Source: Nocardia rhamnosiphila NBRC 108938 (GTDB lineage Bacteria > Actinomycetota > Actinomycetes > Mycobacteriales > Mycobacteriaceae). From it: 60,060 bases of DNA. Shown one piece after another: positions 37,977 through 46,953 of the stretch. Numbering within the stretch: the first letter of the stretch is position 1; every line of letters starts with the position of its first letter. The stretch lies in assembly GCF_000720425.1 (NCBI RefSeq), contig NZ_JOAJ01000016.1, positions 1 to 60,060 on the forward strand, written 5' to 3'. Made by a program: the position numbers and the translations under genes. The notes below the pieces were generated by a model, which saw only the letters and a program-made list of their open reading frames with translations, was not told the origin of the DNA and made no database searches.

Positions 37977-39182
37977 TCACATCGCGGCGTTGCCCGCTTT
38001 CCATTCCGGCCACGGAATGTTCCAGTCGCCCAGCCCGTCCGTTCCGGGCAGGACCGGACCGACCGTGTTCGTCACGATGGCGATATCGCCGCGTTTGGCG
38101 GTGTTGTAGACCCACTGGGCGTCCTCGGGGCTGAGATTGAGGCACCCGTGGCTGGTGTTGGTATTGCCCTGCGCACCCAGCGACCACGGCGCCGAGTGGA
38201 AGAAGATCCCGCTGTAGGACATCCGGGTGGCCCAGTCCACGTCGGTGCGGTACCCGGCCGGCGAGTTCACCGCGACACCGTAGGTGGAGGAGTCCATGAC
38301 GATGTGCTCGTGCCGGTCCGCCAGGATGTACACCCCGTTGTTGGTGGGCGTGTCGTCCTTACCCATCGAGGTCGGCATGGTGCGGACGACCTGGCCGTTC
38401 TTCTCGACGGTGACCATCTTCGTATTGTCGTCGGCCTTGAATACGACGGCGTCGCCGATGACGAAGTTCGAGTGGATGTCGTCTTGGCCGTAGAGCCCGT
38501 TGCCCAGGTCCTTGCCGTAGACGTTCACATCGATCGTCACCTTGGTGCCCGGGTTCCAGAAATGCTCGGGCCGCCACCGGACCTCACGGTTGTTCACCCA
38601 GTAGAAGGCGCCCTCGACCGGCGGATCGGTCTTGATGGTGATGGCGTCCTGCGCGGCCTTGCGATCGGGAATGTTCTCGTCGAACTGGACCGCCACCGGC
38701 TGGCCGATGCCGACCACTTCACCCTCGCCGGGCACCAGGTACGGCTTGGTGACATTGCCGGGCGCGGTTGTGGTGAAACTCATACCGGCGGTCGACGCGC
38801 CGCCCAGGCCGTTGGCCCGGGCCTGCAGGCGGTAGGTCTTGCTGTACCCGAGCGGTTCGGTGGTGGACCAGCTGCGGCCGTCGGCTGCCAGCTGCCCGGC
38901 CACCGGCTGATCGTCGGGGTTGAGCAGGGCCACTTCGGTGAACAGGCCGTCGGTGATCTCGAACTTCATCCCCTCGGCCGGCGAGACGCCGATGTCCCCG
39001 TCCTTGACGGGTGCCACGAGCTTGGGCTTGATGAGCTCTGTGAGGGGGTTGCGGTCGATGGCGACGGTTCCGTCCGACGCCCCCGACGAGGAACAACCGG
39101 TCAGCGCCAGTACGACCAGCGCGACGAGCACCAGCGGTCCGAAGAGCCAGCGGACCGGCCTGCGCCGATCACCAATATGCAT
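37977..39182 (-). CDS. Lipoprotein L,D-transpeptidase (YkuD; LdtMt-like)
   Basis: A 401-residue cell-wall enzyme that makes 3-3 peptidoglycan cross-links. A lipoprotein signal ends in LTGC (C30). Two Ig-like domains follow (about residues 45-250), then the YkuD domain with HSAPWSLG and SHGCLN, where C347 is the nucleophile. A C-terminal tail with Trp (GDWNIPWPEW) is also seen in mycobacterial LdtMt2-type enzymes. The ATG at 39182 has only a weak GGGG site. Such enzymes are the target of carbapenems. Confidence 0.95.
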   Translation of the reverse strand: MHIGDRRRPVRWLFGPLVLVALVVLALTGCSSSGASDGTVAIDRNPLTELIKPKLVAPVKDGDIGVSPAEGMKFEITDGLFTEVALLNPDDQPVAGQLAADGRSWSTTEPLGYSKTYRLQARANGLGGASTAGMSFTTTAPGNVTKPYLVPGEGEVVGIGQPVAVQFDENIPDRKAAQDAITIKTDPPVEGAFYWVNNREVRWRPEHFWNPGTKVTIDVNVYGKDLGNGLYGQDDIHSNFVIGDAVVFKADDNTKMVTVEKNGQVVRTMPTSMGKDDTPTNNGVYILADRHEHIVMDSSTYGVAVNSPAGYRTDVDWATRMSYSGIFFHSAPWSLGAQGNTNTSHGCLNLSPEDAQWVYNTAKRGDIAIVTNTVGPVLPGTDGLGDWNIPWPEWKAGNAAM

Positions 39183-39485
39183 ATCAACCCCGTTTCAAGT
39201 CTCGGCGCACCCGCTACGCACCGACGGCTTCGGATCCGACCGATCACCTGCTCACCTCGACCCACGGCAGCGGGATCGGTCGAGACCACGTTCATCATTC
39301 TGCCAGCCGCGCCGAGGTGATCCCAACCGCCACGATCACTTCCGGCTGCACGGCCCACCTACACATAGGGTTCCGGGCGCCGGTCGTTACGGTGTCGGCC
39401 GGCTCACACCCGCCCGACGGGATATCGATTTCACTTCTGCGGCCCGAGCCTGTTAATGTCTGTCCCGCACCGCACAGCGGAGCAC
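39183..39485 (+). promoter_or_regulatory. Intergenic region with tRNA-Lys promoter
   Basis: TTCACT (39430-39435) and TAATGT (39454-39459), 18 bases apart, are a plausible promoter about 25 bases before tRNA-Lys. The left part should contain the L,D-transpeptidase promoter on the reverse strand; no clear box is seen. Confidence 0.4.
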
Positions 39486-39558
<73 letters not shown>

Positions 39559-39735
39559 CTTCGAGTCGAAAGACATTCTCCGACTATAGGGTTTGCGTTA
39601 CGCGCCCGTACATTCGACGGACCCAGACGTGATCAACCCGCTATCTCGCCGTATTTCGACCGTGGCTGCGGCCCGGTCAGCGGCCCGTCGGCGGTAGCCC
39701 CGCCGGTGCGCCGTGGATCCATTAGGGTGCGCGGT

Positions 39736-41073
39736 ATGAGCGAGGCGGACGCGCGGGTGGGGCGCGGGCAGGTGGTCGCATGGGGGCTGTGGGACTGGGG
39801 GTCGGCCGCGTTCAACGCCGTGATCACCACCTTCGTCTTCGCGGTGTACCTGACCGACAGTGTCGGGGAGGATCTGCCGGGGGATATCTCCGCCAGCGCC
39901 TGGCTGGGGTGGGCGCTCGGATTCGCCGGACTGGTCGTCGCGCTGACGGCGCCGGTCACCGGTCAGCGTTTCGACGCGACCGCGAATCGCAAACGTTCGC
40001 TCGGCATCATGACCGCCGTCGTCGTGGTCCTGACGGCGGCGATGTTCTTCGTCCGGGACCAGTACTCCTACCTGTGGCTCGGGCTGGTGTTGCTCGCGCT
40101 GGGGTCGGTGTTCCTCGAGCTCGCGACCGTGCCCTACAACGCGATGCTGCGCCAGGTGTCCACCCCGTCGACGCTGGGCCGAGTGTCCGGATTCGGCTGG
40201 GCCATGGGTTACTTCGGGGGCATCTTCCTGCTGCTGATCTGCTATTTCGGGTTCATTGCCGGCGACGGCCCGGAACGAGGGCTGCTCGGCGTGAGCACCG
40301 AGGACGGGCTGAACATCCGGCTCGTCGTCCTGCTCGCCGCCGTCTGGTTCGGTGTGTTCGCGCTGCCGGTGCTGTTCGCGGTGCCGGAGGTGCCGCGCAC
40401 CCGTGCCGATCCCGGGGCGGCGAGCGCGGGATTGCTCGGCTCCTACCGGGTGCTGTGGCGCGACCTGAAAGAACTGTGGGCTCTCGATCGCACCGTCATC
40501 TGGTTTCTGCTGGCCAGCGCGATCTTCCGGGACGGCCTGGCCGGTGTCTTCGCGTTCGGCGCGGTGCTGGCCGTGCAGGTCTACGGGATCAGTGAGTCCG
40601 ATGTGCTGCTCTTCGGTATCGCGGCCAATGTCGTCGCGGCGCTCGGGGCGGTCGTGGCCGGCCGGTTCGACGATACGGTCGGGCCGAAACGGGTGATCGC
40701 GGTATCGCTACTGTCCGCGGTGGTGTGCGGTGCGGTGCTGCTGGTGGTGTCGGGCTCCGTGATGTTCTGGATCTTCGGCCTGGCGCTGACCCTCTTCGTC
40801 GGCCCGGCGCAGGCGTCGGCGCGGTCCTTCCTCGCCCGGCTGACACCACCCGGGCGGGAGGGGCAGCTGTTCGGCCTCTACACCACGACCGGGCGGGCCG
40901 CCTCGTTCCTCGCACCCACCCTGTTCGGCCTGTTCGTCTGGGGTTTCGGCGCGGATCGGGCCGGTATCGGCGGCCTGCTGGTGGTGCTGGGCGCCGGGCT
41001 CGCCGCCCTGCTGTTCGTACCGGCGCCGGACGCCTCGGGCAGCAAAGAGCCGGCGCAGACACCTGTCGCCTGA
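39736..41073 (+). CDS. MFS transporter, UMF1/Atg22-like
   Basis: A 445-residue membrane protein of the UMF1 (ATG22-like) branch of the major facilitator superfamily. The N-terminal AWGLWDWGSAAFN motif is diagnostic, followed by about 12 segments and the loop GQRFDATANRKR. Substrates of bacterial members are unknown; fungal relatives export amino acids from the vacuole. ATG 39736 lies 7 bases after TAGGGT (39723-39728), so the mRNA is probably leaderless. Confidence 0.92.
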   Translation: MSEADARVGRGQVVAWGLWDWGSAAFNAVITTFVFAVYLTDSVGEDLPGDISASAWLGWALGFAGLVVALTAPVTGQRFDATANRKRSLGIMTAVVVVLTAAMFFVRDQYSYLWLGLVLLALGSVFLELATVPYNAMLRQVSTPSTLGRVSGFGWAMGYFGGIFLLLICYFGFIAGDGPERGLLGVSTEDGLNIRLVVLLAAVWFGVFALPVLFAVPEVPRTRADPGAASAGLLGSYRVLWRDLKELWALDRTVIWFLLASAIFRDGLAGVFAFGAVLAVQVYGISESDVLLFGIAANVVAALGAVVAGRFDDTVGPKRVIAVSLLSAVVCGAVLLVVSGSVMFWIFGLALTLFVGPAQASARSFLARLTPPGREGQLFGLYTTTGRAASFLAPTLFGLFVWGFGADRAGIGGLLVVLGAGLAALLFVPAPDASGSKEPAQTPVA

Positions 41074-41096
41074 CGGCCGGCCCGGCGGGCGCGCGC

Positions 41097-41705
41097 TCAG
41101 GGTTTCCAGGCGCCCATACCGAGGGCGATGAGCCGGATCTGCTGGATGGTGCGGTCGATCACCGGTTGTTCCGCGCGCGCGGTGGCGACCACATAGTCGG
41201 CGATCCCGTCGATCACGGTCGACACCAGCAGGTCGGCGGCGACCTCCAGATCACCCGGCGACCAGTCGTCCAGGGCCGGGACGCGGGACAGGTCCGCCAC
41301 CAGCTCGCGCACGATCAGTTGTAATTCGAGTGCGATGGCCGACCGCAGCGCCGGGCTGCCGCCGCGCTGCTCCCGGATCAGGAAGCCGTACAGCTCTCGC
41401 TTCTGGGCGACTTCACCGAAGACGAACCGCACCGTTTCCGAGAGCCGGGCATCGGGGGTGCGGCGTAGCTGCCGCAGCGCCAGGCGTAGCGCTTGTACAC
41501 CCTCGTCCACCAGGGTGGCGCCGAGGTCCTCCAGGGAGTCGAAATGCCGATAGAAGGCGGTGGGGACGATACCGGCCGAGCGGGCGATCTCGCGCAGGCT
41601 CAGCGCCCCGAAACCGCGTTCCGCGGCCAGTGCCAGCGTGCCGACGAGTAGGGCCTGCCGGGTGCGCTCTTTGCGCTCGACGCGGCTCGCTCCCTGATCG
41701 GTCAT
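41097..41705 (-). CDS. TetR-family repressor of the desaturase genes (DesT-like)
   Basis: A 202-residue regulator. The HTH region (LSLREIARSAGIVPTAFYRHFDSLEDLGATLVDEG) is close to that of Pseudomonas DesT, which senses acyl-CoA saturation and represses a desaturase operon. ATG 41705 is preferred because TATGCT (41718-41713) is exactly 7 bases upstream. The longer ATG/GTG starts (41717, 41732) would overlap the operator. A copy of the operator covers its own -10, so it should be autoregulated. The divergent genes encode an oxidoreductase and a fatty acid desaturase. Confidence 0.88.
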   Translation of the reverse strand: MTDQGASRVERKERTRQALLVGTLALAAERGFGALSLREIARSAGIVPTAFYRHFDSLEDLGATLVDEGVQALRLALRQLRRTPDARLSETVRFVFGEVAQKRELYGFLIREQRGGSPALRSAIALELQLIVRELVADLSRVPALDDWSPGDLEVAADLLVSTVIDGIADYVVATARAEQPVIDRTIQQIRLIALGMGAWKP

Positions 41706-41713
41706 TTCAGTGA

Positions 41714-41828
41714 GCATACAGACGTTCACCATTCCCTTATCTCTTTCTTGTCGTCCGCGTCACACCGATTCCTGGTTGACAGTTGCAGCGGGGTATCCGG
41801 CACACTAGTTGAGTGTACAGACGTACAC
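41714..41828. promoter_or_regulatory. Two operators and promoter of the desaturase divergon
   Basis: GTGTACAGACGTACAC (41813-41828, perfect 6-base arms) lies downstream of a TTGACA -35 (41776-41781) for the oxidoreductase. A related site, GCATACAGACGTTCAC (41714-41729; 13 of 16 the same), covers the -10 of the TetR gene. Both are the obvious targets of the DesT-like protein. Confidence 0.75.
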
Positions 41829-41881
41829 CGAAAGTAGTTCGACCTCGTGACGTGACCGACAGACAGGGACGGAGAACTCCC

Positions 41882-42940
41882 ATGGTGGCCCTCCTCGATC
41901 TGGTGCAGACCCTGACCACTCCGCATCCGGTGGACCGGTACCTGGAACTGGTACGCCCGATGCTGACCGTCCGCGATATGCGGGCCCGCATCGTCGCTGT
42001 GGACCGCTCGGTGCCGGGGACGATCTCGCTGGCCCTGCGCCCGACCCGGCAGTGGGACGGCCTACGGGCCGGTCAGTTCCTGCAGCTGGGTGTGGTGATC
42101 GACGGAGTACGGCACCTGCGCTGCTATTCGCCGGTGAACTCCCAGCACGATCGCCGCCGCCGTCTCGACCTCACCCTCCGGGTGCACCCGCACGGGCTGG
42201 TATCGCGCTACCTGCACGAACACGCGCGCCCCGGCATGATCGTGGATCTGGAACCGGCGTCCGGGGTCTTCCACCTCCCGGACCGGCGGCCCGAGCGAGT
42301 GCTGCTGATCAGCGGCGGTAGCGGGATCACGCCGGTGCTGTCCATGCTGCGCACCCTCGTCGACGAGCGATACTCCGGCGAGGTGGTCTTCCTGCACTAC
42401 GCGCGATCGCCGGAACTGGTGCCCCATCGCGGCGAACTCGCCGAAATCGCTGCCGCCCATCCGAATATCGCGGTCGAGCTGCGGTATCCGGAACAGGACG
42501 GCCGCGGATTCGACCGCGACGAACTCGTGCGGGTGGCGCCGTGGTTCGCCGACGCGCAGACCTACCTGTGTGGTCCGCCGCCGCTGATGGACTCGGTTCG
42601 CGAGGTCTACGCGGCCACGGAGCTGAGTGAACGCCTGCACACCGAAGAGTTCGTGGCCACCACCGCGCCGGTGGACAGCGCGGATGTCGCGGGGGCCACC
42701 ACCTTTTCCGCCAGCGGGGTCACTGCCGAGAACACCGGGTCGTCATTGCTGGAGCAGGCCGAGGGCGCCGGCCTGAGCCCGGAATTCGGCTGCCGAATGG
42801 GGATCTGCTTCTCCTGCACCTCGGTCCGGCGCAGCGGATGCACCCGCAACCTGCGCACCGGGGAGCTCGAATCCGATCCCGACCAGCCGATCCAACTCTG
42901 CGTCCAGGCCGCCGTCGGCGACGTGGACATCGAAATCTGA
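41882..42940 (+). CDS. Ferredoxin-type flavin reductase for the desaturase (Rv3230c-like)
   Basis: A 352-residue electron-transfer protein. A FAD domain (residues about 35-140, RCYSPVNS) and an NAD(P)H domain (ISGGSGITPVLSM; CGPPPLMDS) are followed by a plant-type 2Fe-2S domain with ligands C304, C309, C312 and C340. It passes electrons from NADPH to the desaturase encoded next, as Rv3230c does for DesA3 in M. tuberculosis. ATG 41882 has GGAG 9 bases upstream. It is the first gene of the operon controlled by the DesT-like repressor. Confidence 0.95.
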   Translation: MVALLDLVQTLTTPHPVDRYLELVRPMLTVRDMRARIVAVDRSVPGTISLALRPTRQWDGLRAGQFLQLGVVIDGVRHLRCYSPVNSQHDRRRRLDLTLRVHPHGLVSRYLHEHARPGMIVDLEPASGVFHLPDRRPERVLLISGGSGITPVLSMLRTLVDERYSGEVVFLHYARSPELVPHRGELAEIAAAHPNIAVELRYPEQDGRGFDRDELVRVAPWFADAQTYLCGPPPLMDSVREVYAATELSERLHTEEFVATTAPVDSADVAGATTFSASGVTAENTGSSLLEQAEGAGLSPEFGCRMGICFSCTSVRRSGCTRNLRTGELESDPDQPIQLCVQAAVGDVDIEI

Positions 42941-42965
42941 CATCTGAGACGAAGGGGAGAAACAG

Positions 42966-44150
42966 ATGACCATCCTCACCGAGACCAAGGACGGACCGCT
43001 GGTCCTCTCGCCCGACCAGGTCGAGGAGATCGGCCGCACGCTCGACGAGCTGCGTGACCGGATCGTCGCCGATCTGGGCGAACGCGACCGCCAGTACATC
43101 TACGACATCATCAAGGCGCAGCGCGGATTCGAGATCGCCGGGCGCGGCCTGATGTACCTGGGCTTCCTGCCTCCGTTCTGGCTGGCCGGCGTGGCCGCGC
43201 TCAGCGTGTCGAAGATCCTCGACAATATGGAGATCGGCCACAACGTCATGCACGGCCAGTACGACTGGATGCGTGAGCCGGGCCTGAACTCGCGGGTCTT
43301 CGAATGGGATACCGTCTGCCCGGCGGACCAGTGGAAGCATTCACACAACTACATGCACCACACCTACACCAATATCCACGGTCGTGACCGTGATATCGGC
43401 TACGGCGTGCTGCGGATCGACGAGGGGCAGGACTGGCACCCGTACTACCTGGGCAACCCGCTCTACGCGTTCCTGCTGATGGTCTTCTTCGAATGGGGCG
43501 TGATGCTGCACGACCTCGAGGCGGACAACATCGTCAAGGGCAAGCGCAGCTGGTCCGACCTCAAACCGCTGATCAAGGGGCAGCTCCGTAAATCGGGCCG
43601 GCAGGTCCTCAAGGACTATGTGGCCTTCCCGCTGCTGACCGGTCCGCTGTTCCTGTCCACGCTCGCCGGAAACGCTACGGCGAACCTGGTGCGCAACCTG
43701 TGGGCGTACTCGATCATCTTCTGCGGGCACTTCCCGTCCGGTGTGCAGACCTTCACCGAGGAGGAGACCGCCGAGGAGTCCCGCGGCGAATGGTATGTCC
43801 GGCAGATGCTCGGCTCGGCCAATATCTCCGGCAGCCCGCTGTTCCACATCATGTCCGGCAATCTGTCGCACCAGATCGAGCACCACCTGTTCCCGGATCT
43901 ACCGGCCAACCGGTATCCGGAGATCGCGCCGGAGGTGCGCGCACTGTGCGAGAAGTTCGGGCTCCCCTACAACACCGGGCCGCTGGGCAAGCAGATCGGT
44001 TCGGTGTGGGCCAAGATCTTCCAACTGGCGCTGCCGCCGCGGTTGACGGAGTCCAGGATCGCCCGCTTCCTGCCCGCTGCGCTGCGGAAACAGCCCACCT
44101 CCGGTGTTATCGTGATGCGTCAGCAGAGTCCTACCGAAGCGGGCGTGTGA
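42966..44150 (+). CDS. desA3: Membrane fatty acid desaturase (DesA3-like stearoyl-CoA delta-9 desaturase)
   Basis: A 394-residue di-iron membrane desaturase. It has three histidine boxes: HNVMH (H92-H96), HSHNYMHH (H125-H132) and HQIEHH (H302-H307), with hydrophobic segments between them. By homology to DesA3 it should introduce a cis-9 double bond into stearoyl- or palmitoyl-CoA, giving oleate for membrane lipids. The ATG at 42966 follows the oxidoreductase stop by 25 bases with a GAAGGGGAG site. The gene symbol marks homology, not proof of regiospecificity. Confidence 0.93.
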   Translation: MTILTETKDGPLVLSPDQVEEIGRTLDELRDRIVADLGERDRQYIYDIIKAQRGFEIAGRGLMYLGFLPPFWLAGVAALSVSKILDNMEIGHNVMHGQYDWMREPGLNSRVFEWDTVCPADQWKHSHNYMHHTYTNIHGRDRDIGYGVLRIDEGQDWHPYYLGNPLYAFLLMVFFEWGVMLHDLEADNIVKGKRSWSDLKPLIKGQLRKSGRQVLKDYVAFPLLTGPLFLSTLAGNATANLVRNLWAYSIIFCGHFPSGVQTFTEEETAEESRGEWYVRQMLGSANISGSPLFHIMSGNLSHQIEHHLFPDLPANRYPEIAPEVRALCEKFGLPYNTGPLGKQIGSVWAKIFQLALPPRLTESRIARFLPAALRKQPTSGVIVMRQQSPTEAGV

Positions 44151-44482
44151 TGATCGGCAAATTCGAGGCCAACAAGGATCTCATCCAGGAACTCACCACG
44201 TCGGGGGCGCGCCGGGTCGGCAATATCGCGAGCATCATCACCGGCACGGTCTCGGAGGTGACCCGGGAGATCGGGGAATGGATCACCGACGCCATCGAGA
44301 TGAACGAGGCCGCCGCCGCGGCCCGGCGTGATGCCGCGGCCGAGGGGCGAGGGGACGACGACCTGCGTGCGCCGGGGGAGAGCCGGGACGGGGCCGGTAC
44401 CGCACCGGCTCGGGAGACCGGCGTCGTTCTGGACGCCGATATCGTCGACGCCGAGCCCGACCCCTCCGGCAAACGCTTCTGA
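44150..44482 (+). CDS. Small protein translationally coupled to the desaturase
   Basis: A 110-residue protein whose ATG (44150) overlaps the desaturase stop as TGATG. The first 65 residues are predicted helical (KDLIQELTTSGARRVGNIASIITG, shown in part; VTREIGEWITDAIEMNEAAAAARRDAA). The rest is an acidic, disordered tail ending GKRF. No known family and no membrane segment. The strict coupling suggests a role with the desaturase, such as a stabiliser or adaptor, but this is inference. A hairpin follows directly, so it is the last gene of the operon. Confidence 0.75.
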   Translation: MIGKFEANKDLIQELTTSGARRVGNIASIITGTVSEVTREIGEWITDAIEMNEAAAAARRDAAAEGRGDDDLRAPGESRDGAGTAPARETGVVLDADIVDAEPDPSGKRF

Positions 44483-44494
44483 TCGAATCCGCAG

Positions 44495-44528
44495 AACCGC
44501 TCGGTGGGACAAGTCACACCGAGCGGTT
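44495..44528 (+). terminator. Terminator of the desaturase operon
   Basis: A 12-base perfect stem, AACCGCTCGGTG / CACCGAGCGGTT, with a 10-base loop, 12 bases after the stop codon at 44482. Confidence 0.82.
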
Positions 44529-44550
44529 ACCCATGGGCTAACCTCGGCTC

Positions 44551-44868
44551 GTGCCCGCCTATATCTCCTCCCCGGAACTGACCTTCGGTTTCCTGTTCGC
44601 GCTGGAGGATCCCGAGCGGATCGCGGAGATGGTGCGCGACCTGATGGAGCGCAAAACCGTCTCGGTATTCCGGCTGGCACGGTTGTCCGACGACGATGGG
44701 CCGCCGGAACGCTATGTCGTGAACTGGGCGGCCATCCCGCAGATCTCCATCACCACCACCGCGCCCGACCCGGCCGAACTCCGGGCCGACCAGGTGATGC
44801 TGGTGAACGCGTTCCTCGGGGACGCGGGCGAGATCCGGCTGTACTCGCAGGGGAATGCGCCGCAATAG
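44551..44868 (+). CDS. Small conserved-looking hypothetical protein
   Basis: A 105-residue soluble alpha/beta protein (SSPELTFGFLFALEDPERIA, then ISITTTAPDPAELRADQ, LVNAFLGDAGEI). No known family is recognised. The GTG at 44551 has TAACCT (44539-44544) 6 bases upstream, a leaderless start, so this is a separate, expressed gene. Confidence 0.7.
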   Translation: MPAYISSPELTFGFLFALEDPERIAEMVRDLMERKTVSVFRLARLSDDDGPPERYVVNWAAIPQISITTTAPDPAELRADQVMLVNAFLGDAGEIRLYSQGNAPQ

Positions 44869-44976
44869 ATCACGGCCCGCCGTGAGATCCCCGTGACTGG
44901 TGGTGATCCGCCGTTATCGAACTGTAGCCTTGTTCGGGGGATCTGAACGAGCGATGGGTAACAAGGAGTGGGCGCA

Positions 44977-46026
44977 GTGGAGAACGTGATACGGCTGCTG
45001 ATCGTATTCGGGGGCACGCTGGCCGTGACGATCGCCCTCGGCTGGGCGATCGACCGCGGCCTGCGATACTGGTCGGCCCGGCATCCCAAGACCGCGATTC
45101 CCGGTCTGCTGCGACGGATCCAATTACCGCTGCAGTTGTTCCTGGGCTTCGCCGCGCTGCGGATCACCTATCCGCTGGCCGAGCTGCATCTGCGCCAGGA
45201 CACGGTGATCCTCAGTGTCCTGGCCTCCATGGTCACCATGTCGGCGGTCTGGCTGGTGGTCCGGATAGTCGACGCGGTGGCCGACGGGCTGCTGAACAGC
45301 TACTCCCGCCGGGCCCGCGACCCGCGCCGGGTACGTCAGCTGAACACCCAGTTCACCCTGATCCGCCGGATCACGACCGCGCTGCTCGCGGTCGCGACGG
45401 CGGCGATCGCCATGCTGGTCATGTTCCCCGGACTGCGCGTTCTGGGCACCTCGCTGCTCGCCTCCGCCGGCATCATCGGCATCATCGCCGGTGTGGCGGC
45501 CCAATCCACGCTCAGCAACCTCATGGCGGGCCTGCAGATCGCGTTCGGTGATTCGGTGAAGATCGGCGACACGGTCGTCGTCGAGGGCGAGATGGGCACC
45601 GTCGAGGAGATCACCCTGTCCTTCCTCACCGTCCGGATCTGGGACGACCGCCGGCTCACCATGCCGGTCTCGTACTTCAACAGCAAACCGTACGAGAACT
45701 GGTCGCGCGGCGGCCCGCAGATGACCGGCACCGTATTCCTCTACCTGGACCACAGCGCCCCGGTTGCCGAGCTCCGGGAGCATCTCTACGAATACCTGAG
45801 CGAGCATCCCGATTGGGACGGCCGCAGCTGGAACCTCCTGGTCACCGACAGCACCCCCACCGGTATCGAGGTCCGGGCCTCGATGACCGGGCGTGATTCG
45901 GACGCGGTGTGGTCGCTGCGCTGCGCCGTCCGCGAGGAACTGATCAGCTGGCTGAACAATCAGCATCCGGGCGCGCTGCCGCGCGTGGCCGCGCTGGACA
46001 CGTTCGAGAAGACGCCGGCCAGGTAA
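44977..46026 (+). CDS. MscS-family mechanosensitive channel
   Basis: A 349-residue membrane protein. About four N-terminal membrane segments are followed by the Gly/Ala-rich pore helix (ASAGIIGIIAGVAAQSTLSNLMAGLQIAF) shown in part by GIIAGVAAQ, and the MscS beta domain with GDTVVVEGEMGTVEEI. The channel opens on membrane stretch to release solutes. AAGGAG at 44963-44968 fits GTG 44977 (8-base spacing), not GTG 44968, which it overlaps. A TAGCCT box at 44925-44930 can serve as the -10, giving a leader of about 40 bases. Confidence 0.92.
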   Translation: MENVIRLLIVFGGTLAVTIALGWAIDRGLRYWSARHPKTAIPGLLRRIQLPLQLFLGFAALRITYPLAELHLRQDTVILSVLASMVTMSAVWLVVRIVDAVADGLLNSYSRRARDPRRVRQLNTQFTLIRRITTALLAVATAAIAMLVMFPGLRVLGTSLLASAGIIGIIAGVAAQSTLSNLMAGLQIAFGDSVKIGDTVVVEGEMGTVEEITLSFLTVRIWDDRRLTMPVSYFNSKPYENWSRGGPQMTGTVFLYLDHSAPVAELREHLYEYLSEHPDWDGRSWNLLVTDSTPTGIEVRASMTGRDSDAVWSLRCAVREELISWLNNQHPGALPRVAALDTFEKTPAR

Positions 46027-46109
46027 GCCGGGTACGGCAGGGGCGGCCGGTCGAGCGGCCGGTTGATCTCGATGCCGTGTCGGTACGGTGGGATGAATAC
46101 GAAAACGTG

Positions 46110-46123
46110 TGTGATAGCTCACA
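46110..46123. promoter_or_regulatory. TGTGA-N4-TCACA dyad upstream of the DUF4389 gene
   Basis: TGTGATAGCTCACA is a symmetric site in the 161-base gap between the MscS gene and the DUF4389 gene. It has CRP-like half-sites, but the spacing is 4 rather than the usual 6, so the binding protein is uncertain. Confidence 0.35.
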
Positions 46124-46187
46124 ATTGAGGGGCGGCCGAGCCGGTTGGGTCGGCCGGGCCAGCACCCTCGAAGGAGCGTTGATCACA

Positions 46188-46895
46188 ATGCCTGCTCCCG
46201 CCGGTTACCCGGTCCGAGTCCGCGGCGATCTGGACCCCGCGCTGTCGCGCTGGATGTGGATCGTGAAATGGCTTCTCGCCATTCCGCATTACATAGTTCT
46301 GTTCTTCCTGCACATCGGTTATGCCGTGGTCACCGTGATCGCGTTCTTCGCGATCCTGTTCACCGGCAGGTACCCGCGCGCCCTGTTCGACTACAGCGTC
46401 GGGGTCATGCGGTGGTCGTGGCGGGGCAGCTTCTACGCCTGGACGCCCGCCGGTACCGATAGATACCCGCCGTTCTCCCTGTCCCGCGACGACGACTACG
46501 CGGCGGATCTGGACATCGACTATCCGCCGACCCTGCATCGCGGGCTGGTACTGGTGAAATGGTGGCTGCTGGCCATCCCGCACTACCTGATCATCGGCGG
46601 TATGACCGGGGCGGCCTGGCTGGTCGACTTCGACGACGCCGAGACCACGGCCAGTGCCGCGGGAATCCCGTTGATCGGCGTACTGACCTTCGTCGCCCTG
46701 GTCGGGCTGCTGTTCGCGGCACGCTACTCCCAGGGGCTGTTCGATTTCGTGATGGGAATCAACCGGTGGATGCTGCGGGTGCAGGCCTACGGCTCGCTCC
46801 TCCGCGACGAGTACCCGCCCTTCCGCCTGGATCAGGGCGCCCGTGACGAGGTGGCGCCCCCACCTGCGGTCGATACGAGCAAACCCGAGGCCTGA
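46188..46895 (+). CDS. DUF4389 membrane protein
   Basis: A 235-residue membrane protein with two similar halves. Each has an IVKWLLAIPHYIVL or LVKWWLLAIPHYLII segment followed by a second hydrophobic segment and a FTGRYPRALFDYSVGVMRW or ARYSQGLFDFVMGINRW motif. That is the DUF4389 pattern and shows an internal duplication. Function unknown. ATG 46188 has AAGGAG 11 bases upstream; TTG 46179 is an alternative. Confidence 0.88.
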   Translation: MPAPAGYPVRVRGDLDPALSRWMWIVKWLLAIPHYIVLFFLHIGYAVVTVIAFFAILFTGRYPRALFDYSVGVMRWSWRGSFYAWTPAGTDRYPPFSLSRDDDYAADLDIDYPPTLHRGLVLVKWWLLAIPHYLIIGGMTGAAWLVDFDDAETTASAAGIPLIGVLTFVALVGLLFAARYSQGLFDFVMGINRWMLRVQAYGSLLRDEYPPFRLDQGARDEVAPPPAVDTSKPEA

Positions 46896-46916
46896 GACCG
46901 CTGTGGGCCGAACGAA

Positions 46917-46949
46917 AAAGCCCGAGGACCCAATGGGCCCTCGGGCTTT
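46917..46949. terminator. Bidirectional terminator shared by the DUF4389 gene and tRNA-His
   Basis: An 11-base perfect stem, AAAGCCCGAGG / CCTCGGGCTTT, with an 11-base loop that itself pairs (CCCA-A-TGGG). The ends have A and T tracts on both sides. It starts 21 bases after the DUF4389 stop and ends 4 bases before the tRNA-His 3' end. Confidence 0.88.
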
Positions 46950-46953
46950 CCAG

